From Clostridium sp. AN503 (GTDB lineage: Bacteria; Bacillota; Clostridia; Lachnospirales; Lachnospiraceae): a DNA stretch of 64,000 nucleotides. Position 1 is the stretch's first letter, and every line of letters begins with the position of its first letter. Below are positions 34,364-43,684 of the stretch, in pieces. A program made the translations under genes and the position numbers. The stretch lies in assembly GCF_040719375.1 (NCBI RefSeq), contig NZ_JBFDTP010000002.1:1674001-1738000 (forward strand), in the 5' to 3' direction. The notes under the pieces were generated by a model. That model was not told the DNA's origin. It saw only the letters and a program-made list of their open reading frames with translations, and did no database searches.

Positions 34364-34466
34364 TGTTCGAAAAAAAATAATACACTAGAAGCTTCTACTT
34401 AATTTGTCAGAAATTTGAAAATGTTTTTCGGGCAAAATTACACATACTAATGATGGAGGTGATGTT

Positions 34467-34640
34467 ATGAGTCCGAAGGAATTGAATTATGTAGATGATG
34501 CGCTCGGGCATGAGAAATTTTTAAAAACTCAGTGCCAGGAGGCGATTCAGAATCTGCAGGATGCAGAGCTGAAAGCCTGCGTACAGCAGATCGCAGAGAA
34601 ACACAACCAGATTTTTGACACATTCTATCATTTAACTTAA
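34467..34640 (+). CDS. Small coat-operon protein (57 residues)
   Basis: A 57-residue helical, acidic protein: MSPKELNYVDDALGHEKFL..., ending FDTFYHLT. GGAGGTGAT, an ideal ribosome-binding site, lies 4 bases before the ATG. It is followed by AAGGAGGTG and the CotF-like gene after 12 bases, so the two form an operon. The repeated Gln/His helix pattern is like small CotF-associated proteins that pair a long and a short coat subunit. Expression in the mother cell during sporulation is inferred from the neighbour. Confidence 0.82.
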   Translation: MSPKELNYVDDALGHEKFLKTQCQEAIQNLQDAELKACVQQIAEKHNQIFDTFYHLT

Positions 34641-34652
34641 GGAGGTGGCACA

Positions 34653-34901
34653 ATGGATGACCGTTGTATAATGGAAAACCTGCTGCTGACAACCAAAGGC
34701 GTATGCGACCTGTACCTTCACGGTACTATAGAGTCCTCAACCGCCAATGTCCGCCAGGCATTCGACCAGGCGCTTGACAACAGCTTGTGTATGCAGGATG
34801 ACATTTACAAAAAAATGTCTGCCAAAGGCTGGTACAGCACTCAGAACGCTGACCAGTCCCAGATTCAGAAGGTGCACAACCAGTACGCAGGTATGGCGTA
34901 A
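34653..34901 (+). CDS. CotF-like spore coat protein
   Basis: The 82-residue protein matches the Coat_F family (PF07875), a ferritin-like helical coat protein: MENLLLTTKGVCDLYLHGTI and the C-terminal KGWYSTQNADQSQIQ. AAGGAGGTG is 5 bases before the ATG. It is the second gene of a two-gene unit ended by a strong hairpin. Confidence 0.88.
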   Translation: MDDRCIMENLLLTTKGVCDLYLHGTIESSTANVRQAFDQALDNSLCMQDDIYKKMSAKGWYSTQNADQSQIQKVHNQYAGMA

Positions 34902-34925
34902 GATCATCTGTAAAGAGTACAGATG

Positions 34926-34970
34926 CAGAACCGGGACACAGACAAAATCTGTGTCCCGGTTCTGTTTCTG
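34926..34970 (+). terminator. Strong terminator after the coat genes
   Basis: A perfect 17-bp stem (CAGAACCGGGACACAGA at 34926-34942, complement at 34948-34964) with a CAAAA loop and a TTTCTGCTTG tail. Confidence 0.88.
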
Positions 34971-34998
34971 CTTGTAGGAAAATCCGTTCTATTCTATC

Positions 34999-35415
34999 CT
35001 AAAAAGTAAGGCTGACCGGCACCGGTCCTCCGCTCTCATAGCTCCATCCGCTTAAAGCCACTGGCTTAAACAGGATAAAATCCGAATCCCTGCCTCCAAA
35101 ATCCATATCCGCGTCAAATGCTCCCGGAAATTTCGCATTGTAAAGCTCTCTGAGGGAGGCATTTTCTTCCTTCATGGTGGGACCTGCGAATGCTGCACGC
35201 GCCTGAAGATAAAATCCGCCCGCAGAAAGGCAGCAATTGGGATTTTCTTTAAGCTGCCGGTACTTGCAGGACTGAGGGCTTGTAAAGATCAGGACAGCAT
35301 CCTCTGTGCAGACGGGGCTTACGGTCCTCATGGTAACCATCCCGCCGGAAGCCGTCGCAAGCACTGCCGTTTCTTCCCCTTTGATACGTTCCAAAAAATC
35401 GTTTACGGTTTTCAT
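34999..35415 (-). CDS. Pyridoxamine 5'-phosphate oxidase-fold flavin protein
   Basis: A 138-residue split-barrel protein of the PPOX superfamily: ETAVLATASGG, then TMRTVSPVC and a KYRQLKENPNCCLS block. Members bind FMN or F420 and reduce small molecules. The substrate is unknown. AAGGAGAG lies 7 bases before the ATG. Seems to be a single-gene unit. Confidence 0.82.
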   Translation of the reverse strand: MKTVNDFLERIKGEETAVLATASGGMVTMRTVSPVCTEDAVLIFTSPQSCKYRQLKENPNCCLSAGGFYLQARAAFAGPTMKEENASLRELYNAKFPGAFDADMDFGGRDSDFILFKPVALSGWSYESGGPVPVSLTF

Positions 35416-35490
35416 AACTGTACTCTCCTTTATGCTGTTGGTGTCTGACTATATTAGCACAGAAGTGAACAGCCGTCTTGGAAAAAACCG

Positions 35491-36339
35491 TCAGCGTCCG
35501 GAATCGGGAAGACTGGGAAAACTGTATTCCAATGCTTCGCCAAGCCCCATGCCGTGATACCGGCGAAAAGTATTCAGCAGATGGGCCTGGTCATAGAAGC
35601 CCAGCTCAAACACTTCATCCTGAATCTGAAAGTCATGTCTGGTCAGAGCATGACGCCACAGGACCTGATAGCGGACTAAGTCGGCCAGCTTCTTGGGCTG
35701 CATCCCCATGTGGCGTTTGAACATCCGCTCTAAGGTGCGGGAACTTACCACACTATGTTCAGCCAGTTCTTTTATAGACAGGCTGCCGTGATGCTTTAAA
35801 AGAAAATCCACCGAATTCAAAAGCGGCGCCGGGACCTGTTCCGTATCCAGACGGCACAGGAGATATCGTTCTAACAGCGCTGTTTTTTCCTGGAAAGAGC
35901 AGGAGGCAAAATCGTGCTCCTCCAGGTATGTTTCTATCCCGGGGAAATACGCCTCACAGGAGCTTACCGGAATCGCCATGCACCGCGCCTCCTCCCGGAT
36001 CAAAAATGGCACTGCCCAGAAATACAGACGCACCGCAAAAACCGCGCAGGTCCCTGCAGTCATATCTGATCGGTATGCCTCCTGGTCCAGGCCGCAGAAC
36101 CGGCATCTGACTGCATGATCCTCCGTCTGGATGATCATATCCACGCAGGTATCCGGAATGATCAGGCGGTCGGTATATAATCCCGCTGCCGAAAGAGAAA
36201 ATTCTTCAGAGCTTCCCCAGAAGCAGCGGACAAACGGCGCCAGCGCCGGAGACGGAGGCGCCTCTCTGTATGTGCTGTCCTGGGAAAATGGTCTTGCGGT
36301 GAGCGGCTGAAACCGGCGGTGAAAATCCATATTCTTCAT
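35491..36339 (-). CDS. AraC-family transcriptional regulator
   Basis: The 282-residue protein has a Cys-containing N-terminal sensing domain (residues 1-165, similar to DUF6597-type AraC proteins). Two helix-turn-helix motifs sit in the last 100 residues (LSIKELAEHSVVSSRTLERMFKR, shown in part, and FELGFYDQAHLLNTFRRYHG). Its ATG overlaps the stop of the GNAT gene (ATGA), so the two are translated together. It likely controls its own operon or the neighbouring flavin protein. Confidence 0.9.
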   Translation of the reverse strand: MKNMDFHRRFQPLTARPFSQDSTYREAPPSPALAPFVRCFWGSSEEFSLSAAGLYTDRLIIPDTCVDMIIQTEDHAVRCRFCGLDQEAYRSDMTAGTCAVFAVRLYFWAVPFLIREEARCMAIPVSSCEAYFPGIETYLEEHDFASCSFQEKTALLERYLLCRLDTEQVPAPLLNSVDFLLKHHGSLSIKELAEHSVVSSRTLERMFKRHMGMQPKKLADLVRYQVLWRHALTRHDFQIQDEVFELGFYDQAHLLNTFRRYHGMGLGEALEYSFPSLPDSGR

Positions 36340-36806
36340 CGGTAAGTCTCTCCGGGCAGCTCCATCTCATGCTCCATCGGCACAAAACCATACTTTTCAT
36401 AGAGCGGCCTGCCCATATCCGTGGCCTCTAAGGAGACGGCGTCGATCCCACGTTTCCTGGCTTCCCCCACAAGCAGGTCCAGCACCTGGTATGCGATTCC
36501 TCTCCGCCTGTAATCCGGGTGGGTATACATGTTCATGATATAAGCCTTCTCACCTGATGGATTGTGATAAGTAGGCATTACCTTAAAAAAGCTGACACCT
36601 CCGGCTCCGACCACTTTTTCCCCGTCAAACACAAGATACGCTGCATGGCTTCCGTCAGCCAGGGAGCGTTGGTAGTACATTCTGGACTGCTGCCTGACAA
36701 CACTCATATCCACATCCTCCGGCAGCCGGTTCGCCGCCCGCAGTACCTGGACTCTGGTGGCTGTGAGCAGTTCTATATCGTCCAGTGATGCCTGTGTGAA
36801 TTCCAT
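36336..36806 (-). CDS. GNAT-family N-acetyltransferase
   Basis: A 156-residue acetyltransferase with the acetyl-CoA loop RRRGIAYQVLDLL preceded by NMYTHPDYR and ending in LEATDMGRPLYEKYGF, the usual GNAT motif order. The acceptor is unknown. AGGGAGA lies 5 bases before the ATG. It pairs with the AraC regulator in one operon. Confidence 0.9.
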   Translation of the reverse strand: MEFTQASLDDIELLTATRVQVLRAANRLPEDVDMSVVRQQSRMYYQRSLADGSHAAYLVFDGEKVVGAGGVSFFKVMPTYHNPSGEKAYIMNMYTHPDYRRRGIAYQVLDLLVGEARKRGIDAVSLEATDMGRPLYEKYGFVPMEHEMELPGETYR

Positions 36807-36820
36807 AAGCTTCTCCCTTT

Positions 36821-37879
36821 TTATACTGTCGTAAAACGGTATATGGTCGTAGTTTTATATTCCTCTCCCGCTTTCAGCACCGGGGATTTAAACTGCGGCT
36901 TATTGACGGCATCCGGGAAATACTGGGTCTCGAAACAGTAACCATAGCGCGGATGGTATTCGGCCCCGTCCTTTCCCGTCACTCCGTCTAAGAAGTTGGC
37001 AGTATAGAACTGAACACCCGGAAGATCTGTATACACTTCCATCACGCGGCCGCTGGCCTCGTCCACGGCTTTGGCCGACAGAGCCAGCTCTCCCTCTGCA
37101 TGGTTCAGCGCCCAGTTATGGTCATAACCGTTCCCCAGGACGAGAGGCTCATAGTCTGCGTTTATATCCTGTCCGATCGTTTTTAAAACTGTAAAATCCA
37201 TCGGAGTGCCTTTCACGCTCACCAGTTCCCCGGTTGGGATGGATTCTGCATCGGCCATGGTAAAGGTGTCCGCATCGATCCATACCTTCTGGTCCACGGC
37301 GCTGCCGGAAGCATGTCCCGCCAGGTTAAAATACGCGTGGTTGGTGAAATTGGCGATGGTATCCTCATCCGCCACCATATGGTAATCCAGGCGCAGGCTG
37401 TTGTCCGGCGTCAGGGTGTAGCTGACCGCGATATTGGCATTGCCCGGATAATTCTGGTCGCCGTCGGGGCTGAACAGGGAGAAGGTGATCCTGGTTCCAA
37501 GCCCGGTCTCCTCCACTTCTGCATCCCACAGACGGTCGCGGTAATAGTCCGGGCCGCTGTGCAGGTTGTTCTTGCTGCCGGAGTTGATGACCAGGGCATA
37601 AGTGACCCCGTTTAAAGTAAATGCTGCGCCGCCGATCCGGTTGGCGTTACGGCCTACGATCTCGCCCAGATGCCCGCCCAAAGTGGTGCATTTCTCTACC
37701 GTATCGTAACCCAGCAGCACATCGTCCATCTTCCCGTCTTTATCCGGAACCACCATCGTCAGCCAGATGCCGCCCAGATTGGTAAATGACGCGGATGCGC
37801 CGTTTTCATTGGTCAGTATGTATCGGTCTGCCTGCGCTCCATTCGGTAATGTTCCAAAACTTTCTTTTTTCCATGACAT
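36821..37879 (-). CDS. galM: Galactose mutarotase (aldose 1-epimerase)
   Basis: The 352-residue enzyme interconverts alpha and beta anomers of galactose or glucose. Conserved elements: NNLHSG, the catalytic His in TNHAYFNLAG, LGNGYDHNW and the catalytic Glu region CFETQYFPDAVN. Length is normal. AAAGGGGA precedes the ATG. No other galactose genes are adjacent. Confidence 0.94.
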   Translation of the reverse strand: MSWKKESFGTLPNGAQADRYILTNENGASASFTNLGGIWLTMVVPDKDGKMDDVLLGYDTVEKCTTLGGHLGEIVGRNANRIGGAAFTLNGVTYALVINSGSKNNLHSGPDYYRDRLWDAEVEETGLGTRITFSLFSPDGDQNYPGNANIAVSYTLTPDNSLRLDYHMVADEDTIANFTNHAYFNLAGHASGSAVDQKVWIDADTFTMADAESIPTGELVSVKGTPMDFTVLKTIGQDINADYEPLVLGNGYDHNWALNHAEGELALSAKAVDEASGRVMEVYTDLPGVQFYTANFLDGVTGKDGAEYHPRYGYCFETQYFPDAVNKPQFKSPVLKAGEEYKTTTIYRFTTV

Positions 37880-37984
37880 AATCCATTTCCCCTTTCCAAT
37901 TCACACCTCAAAATCATAGATAATACACTGATGATCCGCAGATTGTATTAATGGTTATTTTACCACACTTTTATTCAAAAAGAA

Positions 37985-38016
37985 AGAAACTCCATCCTAA
38001 TCTGAATGGAGTTTCT
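37985..38016 (-). terminator. Terminator of asd
   Basis: An 11-bp perfect stem (AGAAACTCCAT, 37985-37995, with 38006-38016). On the minus strand the tail is TTTCTTTCTTTTTG. Confidence 0.85.
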
Positions 38017-38037
38017 TAGCAATTAAACTTGATCTTA

Positions 38038-39123
38038 TTACTTCGCCTGAATATATCCCTGCGCCGTCAAAAGCTCTGCACACAGCACTGCGCCGCCTGC
38101 CGCGCCGCGGACCGTGTTGTGGGACAGGCCCACAAACTTATAATCATAAACCGTATCCTCTCTCAGACGTCCCACAGAGACACCCATGCCGTTTTCAAAA
38201 TCAACGTCAAGCGTTACCTGCGGACGGTTATCTTCCTCCAGATACTGGATAAACTGTGCCGGGGCGCTGGGCAGCTTAAGCTCCTGCGGAAGGCCCTTGT
38301 AGTTTACCATGCGGTCGATCAGTTCTTCTTTGGACGGTTTCTTTCTAAACTTCACGAATACGGCAGCCGTATGTCCGTTGAGCACCGGCACGCGGATACA
38401 CTGGCAGGTGATCAACGGTTCAGCAGCTTTTACGATCACGCCGTCCTTTATCTCGCCCCAGATCCGGAGCGGTTCCTGCTCGCTCTTTTCTTCCTCACCG
38501 CCGATGTAGGGGATGATGTTGCCCTCCATCTCCGGCCAGTCCTTAAAGGTCTTTCCAGCGCCGGATATCGCCTGATAGGTGGTTGCCACCACCTCATAGG
38601 GCTCAAATTCCTTCCATGCACTTAAAACCGGCGCGTAACTCTGGATGGAGCAGTTGGGCTTTACAGCGATAAAACCTTTCTGGGTGCCCAGACGCTTCTT
38701 CTGGAACTCGATCACTTTAAAATGCTCCGGATTGATCTCCGGTATCACCATCGGCACATCCGGTGTCCAGCGGTGCGCGCTGTTATTGGATACCACCGGG
38801 GTCTCGGTCTTTGCATAGGCTTCCTCGATAGCTTTGATCTCGTCCTTGGTCATATCTACGGCGCTGAATACGAAATCCACGCCGGAGGCCACCTTCTCCA
38901 CCTCGTTCACATTCATGACCACAAGCTTTTTCACGGCTTCCGGCATCGGGGTCGTCATCTTCCAGCGGCCGCCCACGGCCTCCTCATAGGTCTTGCCGGC
39001 GGAACGGGGGCTTGCAGCCACGGTCACTACCTCATACCACGGGTGATTCTCCAGAAGGGAGATAAATCTCTGTCCTACCATACCGGTCGCGCCAAGCACG
39101 CCTACCTTCAACTTCTTTTCCAT
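38038..39123 (-). CDS. asd: Aspartate-semialdehyde dehydrogenase (archaeal/fungal type)
   Basis: The 361-residue enzyme reduces aspartyl phosphate to the semialdehyde for lysine, threonine and methionine synthesis. Elements: GATGMVGQRF (NADP binding), the nucleophilic Cys in VKPNCSIQSY near residue 155, and YQAISGAGK. The longer form and KPNCS motif put it in the group often found in archaea and fungi, not the shorter enterobacterial group. ATG at 39123 has AAGGAG 9 bases upstream. Not adjacent to dapA or lysC here. Confidence 0.96.
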   Translation of the reverse strand: MEKKLKVGVLGATGMVGQRFISLLENHPWYEVVTVAASPRSAGKTYEEAVGGRWKMTTPMPEAVKKLVVMNVNEVEKVASGVDFVFSAVDMTKDEIKAIEEAYAKTETPVVSNNSAHRWTPDVPMVIPEINPEHFKVIEFQKKRLGTQKGFIAVKPNCSIQSYAPVLSAWKEFEPYEVVATTYQAISGAGKTFKDWPEMEGNIIPYIGGEEEKSEQEPLRIWGEIKDGVIVKAAEPLITCQCIRVPVLNGHTAAVFVKFRKKPSKEELIDRMVNYKGLPQELKLPSAPAQFIQYLEEDNRPQVTLDVDFENGMGVSVGRLREDTVYDYKFVGLSHNTVRGAAGGAVLCAELLTAQGYIQAK

Positions 39124-39455
39124 AATCGTAAGCTCCTTATTCTCCTCTTAATGCAACCCCGTGTCCGGTGTTATCCGCGCCGCCCGGAATTGAATTCCTG
39201 ACTATGTTATATCATATTATAAAAAAAATCAATACTTATTCGCGAGAAAAATACATTTGTATTTGTGACGCGCACACATTCTTTTGCAAATATACATCTG
39301 TACGCATGTCGCGGATTCCTTTTCCCTTACCACCGGGCAGGAAGCTTGAGGATCCTCTGCGGGCGGTTCTCTCCATCCAGCCAGACAAGCAGCCTGGAGG
39401 ATTTTGATATGATACGGAATGTAGAGTATCACACAGTCTTCCGTCATAATCCTGC
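39124..39455 (-). other. Intergenic region with likely asd promoter and two TACAnnTGTA sites
   Basis: This 332-base gap has no credible gene. On the minus strand TTGATT (39227-39232) with TATAAC or TAACAT about 15-17 bases further may form the asd promoter. Upstream of it are TACATTTGTA (39252-39261) and TACATCTGTA (39293-39302), centres 41 bases apart, both of the form TACAnnTGTA. The part next to parC holds only weak CCAG/CTGG pairing and no clear terminator. Confidence 0.5.
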
Positions 39456-41690
39456 TTACAGCCTTACCTTACTCCCCTTGCCGTCCCGCTTTGCGATCTT
39501 TAAGCGGTTTAAATGCACTTCCTTCTTTTTGTAAACGATCTCCGGCTCCATGCTCACAAAGTAGACGTGCTCTAACTCCTCTCCTTTTCCGAGCTTCATG
39601 CCGCGCACGCCCCGGGAGTTTTTCTTAAGCTCCGGGATCTCCTCCATGGAAAATCTAAGGAACATGTCTCCTGTGGTCTGGAGCACGATATCACTCTCCG
39701 CGCCGACCACACGGATGACCGCCACTTCGTCGCCCTCCTGGAGCTTGGTAGCTGCCACCGTCCTGTTGTTGGTGATAAATTCCTCCGCGGGAACCTGTTT
39801 TACCATAGCCATCTTTGTTGCGAATAAGAGAAGCTGTCCGGTCAGTTTGCCGAAGCTGGTCAGGAAGATGATCTCCTCCTTGCTGCCGTCGTACTTGCTC
39901 ACATTGTCGATCGGCGTTCCCTTGTCTCTGAGCTTGCCAAGCGGGATATCGGTCACCTTCGTCTGATGCAGGCTTCCCGTATTGGTAAAGATACAGAGCT
40001 TATCGGTATTCAAACAGGGGATGATATACTTGTACTCCGCCTCAACGGTCTCCTGGTTCCTGTCGTAGGTGGCACGGTCTAAGATCTTGCAGTAACCGAA
40101 CCGGTCCATGACAAAGACCACCTCCTGCACCTCCATGGGCGCTTCCTCGTACACGGCTTCCCGTCCGTCCTCGATCACGGTCTTTCTGGGAAGGGCAAAT
40201 TCCTTTTTGATATTCTCCAAATCCTCTTTGATCACCACATTCATGTTTTTGCGGCTCTTTAAGATCTTCTCGTACTGGGCGATCTTTTTTAAGCACTCTT
40301 TATATTCCTTTTCAAGGGCCATGATCTCCAGGCCGATCAGCTTATACAGGCGCATTTCCAGGATCGCGGTGGCCTGCCTCTCCGTAAAACGCAGCTGTTT
40401 TGCATCTTCCTCAAAGCCGGGATGCTTAAACTGGATATTGCTGATATCGCCGGTGGTCAGACAGGCTTTCGCGTCTTTCAGATTCCGGGAACCGCGCAGG
40501 ATCGCGATGATCAAGTCGATCACGTCACAGGCCTTGATCAGTCCCTCGCGGATCTCCTTTTTCTCCAGCTCCTTGTCAAGCAGGGCCTGGTACTTGCGGG
40601 TCGCGTTCTCATACTGGAACTCCAGATAGTTCTTAAGGATGCCGCGCAGGTTCAGTGTCTCCGGCCTTCCATGGGTGATCGCCAGCATGTTGACGCCGAA
40701 GGTGTCCTCCAGCTTGGTTTTCTTATAGAGGATATTTTTGATTTTGTCGATGTCCGCATCTTTTTTCAGTTCCAGCACGATGCGGATGCCGTCCTTGTTG
40801 GACTGGTTGGAGATATCCACCACGTCCGTCAGCTTCCGGCTCTCCACCAGATCCGCCACGTCCACCAAAAACTTGTTGATACCGGCACCGATCATGGTAT
40901 AGGGGATCTCGGTGATGACCAGCTTATCCTTGTCGCTGCGGCGTTTGCCCAGTTCCACCTCCAGTTTGCCGCGCAGCTTGATCTTACCGGAGCCTGTCTC
41001 ATAGATCTCCGCTAAATCACTTTTGTTGGCGATAATGCCTCCGGTGGGGAAATCCGGTCCCGGCATCAGGTTCATCATCTCTGCGGTGGTCATATCCGGG
41101 TTATCAATATAGGCCTGGACCAGATCTACTACTTCCCCCAGATTGTGCGGGGGAATGCTGGTGCTCATGCCTACGGCGATGCCTTCCGCTCCGTTGATCA
41201 GCAGGTTGGGGACGCGGACCGGGAGCACCTCCGGCTCCTTCTCCGACTCGTCGTAGTTGGGAACAAAATTGACTGTTTTGTCCAAATCCTTTAAGTAGAC
41301 TTCCTCCGCAAACTTCTGGAGCCTTGCTTCCGTATACCGCATGGCGGCGGCGCCATCGCCCTCGATGGAACCGAAGTTGCCGTGGCCGTCCACCAAAGCC
41401 ATACCCTTTTTAAAGTTCTGGGACATGACCACCAGGGTCTCATAGATGGAACTGTCACCGTGGGGGTGGTATTTACCCATGGTATCGCCGACGATACGGG
41501 CCGACTTCCTGTGGGGCTTGTCATGGGCCAGCTTCAGCTCTCCCATATCGTAGAGGACGCGGCGCTGGACCGGCTTTAAGCCGTCCCTGGCGTCAGGGAT
41601 CGCTCTGGCCGTGATGACGCTCATGGAGTAGTTCAAATAACTGCGCTGCATTTCCTCCGAATATTCTGTTGTTAATATCTTCTCAGCCAT
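39456..41690 (-). CDS. parC: Topoisomerase IV subunit A (ParC-type)
   Basis: The 744-residue type IIA topoisomerase subunit has the catalytic Tyr in AAMRYTEARL (about residue 119), preceded by GKYHPHGDSSIYE and an NFGSIEGD block. It has a C-terminal beta-pinwheel with several diverged repeats (for example KKNSRGVRGMKLG), but I find no canonical GyrA box (QRRGGRG). That and the absence of a long acidic tail favour ParC over GyrA. It forms the decatenating enzyme with ParE, 11 bases upstream in the same operon. A gyrase-like role cannot be excluded. Confidence 0.85.
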   Translation of the reverse strand: MAEKILTTEYSEEMQRSYLNYSMSVITARAIPDARDGLKPVQRRVLYDMGELKLAHDKPHRKSARIVGDTMGKYHPHGDSSIYETLVVMSQNFKKGMALVDGHGNFGSIEGDGAAAMRYTEARLQKFAEEVYLKDLDKTVNFVPNYDESEKEPEVLPVRVPNLLINGAEGIAVGMSTSIPPHNLGEVVDLVQAYIDNPDMTTAEMMNLMPGPDFPTGGIIANKSDLAEIYETGSGKIKLRGKLEVELGKRRSDKDKLVITEIPYTMIGAGINKFLVDVADLVESRKLTDVVDISNQSNKDGIRIVLELKKDADIDKIKNILYKKTKLEDTFGVNMLAITHGRPETLNLRGILKNYLEFQYENATRKYQALLDKELEKKEIREGLIKACDVIDLIIAILRGSRNLKDAKACLTTGDISNIQFKHPGFEEDAKQLRFTERQATAILEMRLYKLIGLEIMALEKEYKECLKKIAQYEKILKSRKNMNVVIKEDLENIKKEFALPRKTVIEDGREAVYEEAPMEVQEVVFVMDRFGYCKILDRATYDRNQETVEAEYKYIIPCLNTDKLCIFTNTGSLHQTKVTDIPLGKLRDKGTPIDNVSKYDGSKEEIIFLTSFGKLTGQLLLFATKMAMVKQVPAEEFITNNRTVAATKLQEGDEVAVIRVVGAESDIVLQTTGDMFLRFSMEEIPELKKNSRGVRGMKLGKGEELEHVYFVSMEPEIVYKKKEVHLNRLKIAKRDGKGSKVRL

Positions 41691-41701
41691 CTTCCTTCTC
41701 C

Positions 41702-43624
41702 TTATGCATCAATCTCTGCTTCGTCCGCATGTTCGTAGATAAACTGTTTTCTCGGCGGCACGTCGCTGCCCATCAGCATCTCCGTCACCTCGGAAGCCAG
41801 GCGGGCGTCCTCGATCTCCACCCGTTTTAACACGCGCCTTTCCGGGTCCAGGGTCGTCTCCCAGAGCTGCTCCGGGTCCATCTCGCCAAGACCCTTGTAC
41901 CTTTGCAGGCGGAAATCCCCGGTGTGGGTCTTCCGGTAGCGCTCCAGTTCCTTGTCGTCATATAAGTACTGCTCCTGGCCCCTGGAAGGGATCACCTTAT
42001 AAAGCGGCGGCATGGCGATATAGACATGGCCGTCATTGATCAGGTCCGGCATAAACCTGTATAAAAATGTCAGAAGCAGCGTGTCGATATGGCTTCCGTC
42101 CACATCCGCATCCGTCATCAGGATGATCTTATTGTAGCGCAGCTTCGTGATATCAAAATCATTGCCGTAGCCCTCGGAAAAACCGCAGCCAAAGGTGTTG
42201 ATCATGGTCTTGATCTCCGCGTTGGCCAACACCTTGTCCATGGACGCCTTTTCCACATTGAGGATCTTGCCCCGGATCGGCAGGATCGCCTGGTACATAC
42301 GGTTCCGTGCCGTCTTCGCAGAACCGCCTGCGGAGTCTCCCTCCACGATGAAGATCTCGCATTTTTCCGCGTCGCGGCTCTCACAGTTGGCCAGCTTGCC
42401 ATTGCTGTCAAAGGAGAACTTGGACTTGGTCAGCATATTGGTCTTGGCCTTCTCCTCGGCCTTGCGGATCCTGGCAGACTTCTCCGCACAGGCGATTACC
42501 GCCTTCAGGGTCTCCAAGTTCCGGTCAAAATAATGCTGCAAAAGGTCTCCGGTTATGGTGAACACGGCCTTGGTCGCGTCGGCGCTGGCCAACTTGGTCT
42601 TGGTCTGCCCTTCAAAGATCGGGTCCGGATGCTTGACCGCCACGATCGCCGTCATACCGTTCCTGGTATCCGCGCCGGTGAAATTCGGGTCCTTGTCCTT
42701 TAAGATGCCAAGCTCCTTTGCGTAGGAGTTGATCATCTGGGTGAAGCGGGTCTTGAAGCCCACCAGATGGGTGCCTCCCTCCTGGGTAAAGATGTTGTTG
42801 CAGAAGCCCAGGATATTCTCCTCAAAGGTATCTACAAACTGGATCGCCACCTCCACCTCGATCTTGTCCATCTCGCTCTTAAAATAGATCGGGTCATGGA
42901 CCGCGTTCTTGCCGCTGTTTAACTCTTTTACATAAGCAATGATCCCTTCCGGCTCGTGATAGACGATGGTCTCCTCCTCGCCCGCCCGCTTATTGGCATA
43001 GTTGATGGTCAGCTTTGGGTTCAAATAGGCCGTCTCGTGCAGACGGCTCTTTAACCAGTCCGCCTTGAACCGGGTCTTCTCAAAGATCTCCCCGTCCGGA
43101 AGGAAATTGATCTCCGTTCCGGTCTCCTTAGTCTTCCCCAACACCGGCAAAAGCCCATCCACCAGCTCCACCACCGGGATGCCCCGCTCGTAGGCGTCGT
43201 GGTGGATGGCCCCGTTTTTATATACCCTCACGTCCATGCGTGCGGAGAGGGCGTTGACCACGGAGGAACCAACCCCGTGAAGGCCGCCGCTGGTCTTGTA
43301 GGCGTCGTTGTCAAACTTGCCTCCTGCGTGCAGGGTGGAGAGCACCACGCGCTCAGCGGACATGCCCTTTTTGTGCATCTCCACCGGGATCCCGCGCCCG
43401 CTGTCACGCACCGTGCAGGAACCGTCCTTCTCCAATGTTACCCATATATTGTCACAATACCCCGCCAGGTGCTCGTCCACCGCATTGTCCACAATCTCGT
43501 AGATCAAGTGGTTTAAGCCCTTGCTGCCGACTCCTCCGATGTACATACCCGGCCGCTTGCGGACTGCCTCCAGCCCCTCCAGCACGGTAATGCTGTCTGC
43601 ATTATACTGTGTCTTTGCCATCAT
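41702..43624 (-). CDS. parE: Topoisomerase IV subunit B (ParE-type)
   Basis: The 640-residue ATPase subunit has a GHKL domain (VRKRPGMYIGGV, EIVDNAVDEHLAG, GRGIPVE, GGLHGVGSSVVNALS), a transducer domain and a Toprim domain (VEGDSAGGSAKTARNR, then DADVDGSHI). The C-terminal region QRYKGLGEMDPEQLWETT is typical. ParE is preferred over GyrB because it sits in an operon with the ParC-type gene. Start at the ATG pair 43619-43624, GGAGGAG upstream. Confidence 0.87.
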   Translation of the reverse strand: MMAKTQYNADSITVLEGLEAVRKRPGMYIGGVGSKGLNHLIYEIVDNAVDEHLAGYCDNIWVTLEKDGSCTVRDSGRGIPVEMHKKGMSAERVVLSTLHAGGKFDNDAYKTSGGLHGVGSSVVNALSARMDVRVYKNGAIHHDAYERGIPVVELVDGLLPVLGKTKETGTEINFLPDGEIFEKTRFKADWLKSRLHETAYLNPKLTINYANKRAGEEETIVYHEPEGIIAYVKELNSGKNAVHDPIYFKSEMDKIEVEVAIQFVDTFEENILGFCNNIFTQEGGTHLVGFKTRFTQMINSYAKELGILKDKDPNFTGADTRNGMTAIVAVKHPDPIFEGQTKTKLASADATKAVFTITGDLLQHYFDRNLETLKAVIACAEKSARIRKAEEKAKTNMLTKSKFSFDSNGKLANCESRDAEKCEIFIVEGDSAGGSAKTARNRMYQAILPIRGKILNVEKASMDKVLANAEIKTMINTFGCGFSEGYGNDFDITKLRYNKIILMTDADVDGSHIDTLLLTFLYRFMPDLINDGHVYIAMPPLYKVIPSRGQEQYLYDDKELERYRKTHTGDFRLQRYKGLGEMDPEQLWETTLDPERRVLKRVEIEDARLASEVTEMLMGSDVPPRKQFIYEHADEAEIDA

Positions 43625-43654
43625 ACTCCTCCATATCTAGTCTAATCCTATGCT

Positions 43655-43684
43655 ATTATATACAAAGAAAGGGTTAAAAAGCAA
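43655..43684 (-). promoter_or_regulatory. Sigma-A promoter of parE-parC
   Basis: Minus-strand TTGCTT (43679-43684), an 18-base spacer and TATAAT (43655-43660). A CGAAC-N4-TTTCG element upstream at 43704-43717 differs at one base from the Gram-positive LexA box half-site pair. Confidence 0.72.

Noticed and set aside
34443..34449. CATACTA as a sigma-G -10 box for the coat genes
   Set aside because: Transcription would begin on the ribosome-binding site at 34455-34463, removing it from the mRNA.
34465..34692. 75-codon minus-strand frame
   Set aside because: Antisense to the 57-residue coat-operon gene, which has a perfect ribosome-binding site.
40422..41015. 197-codon plus-strand frame within parC
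   Set aside because: A shadow of the topoisomerase gene; long because of its codon bias.
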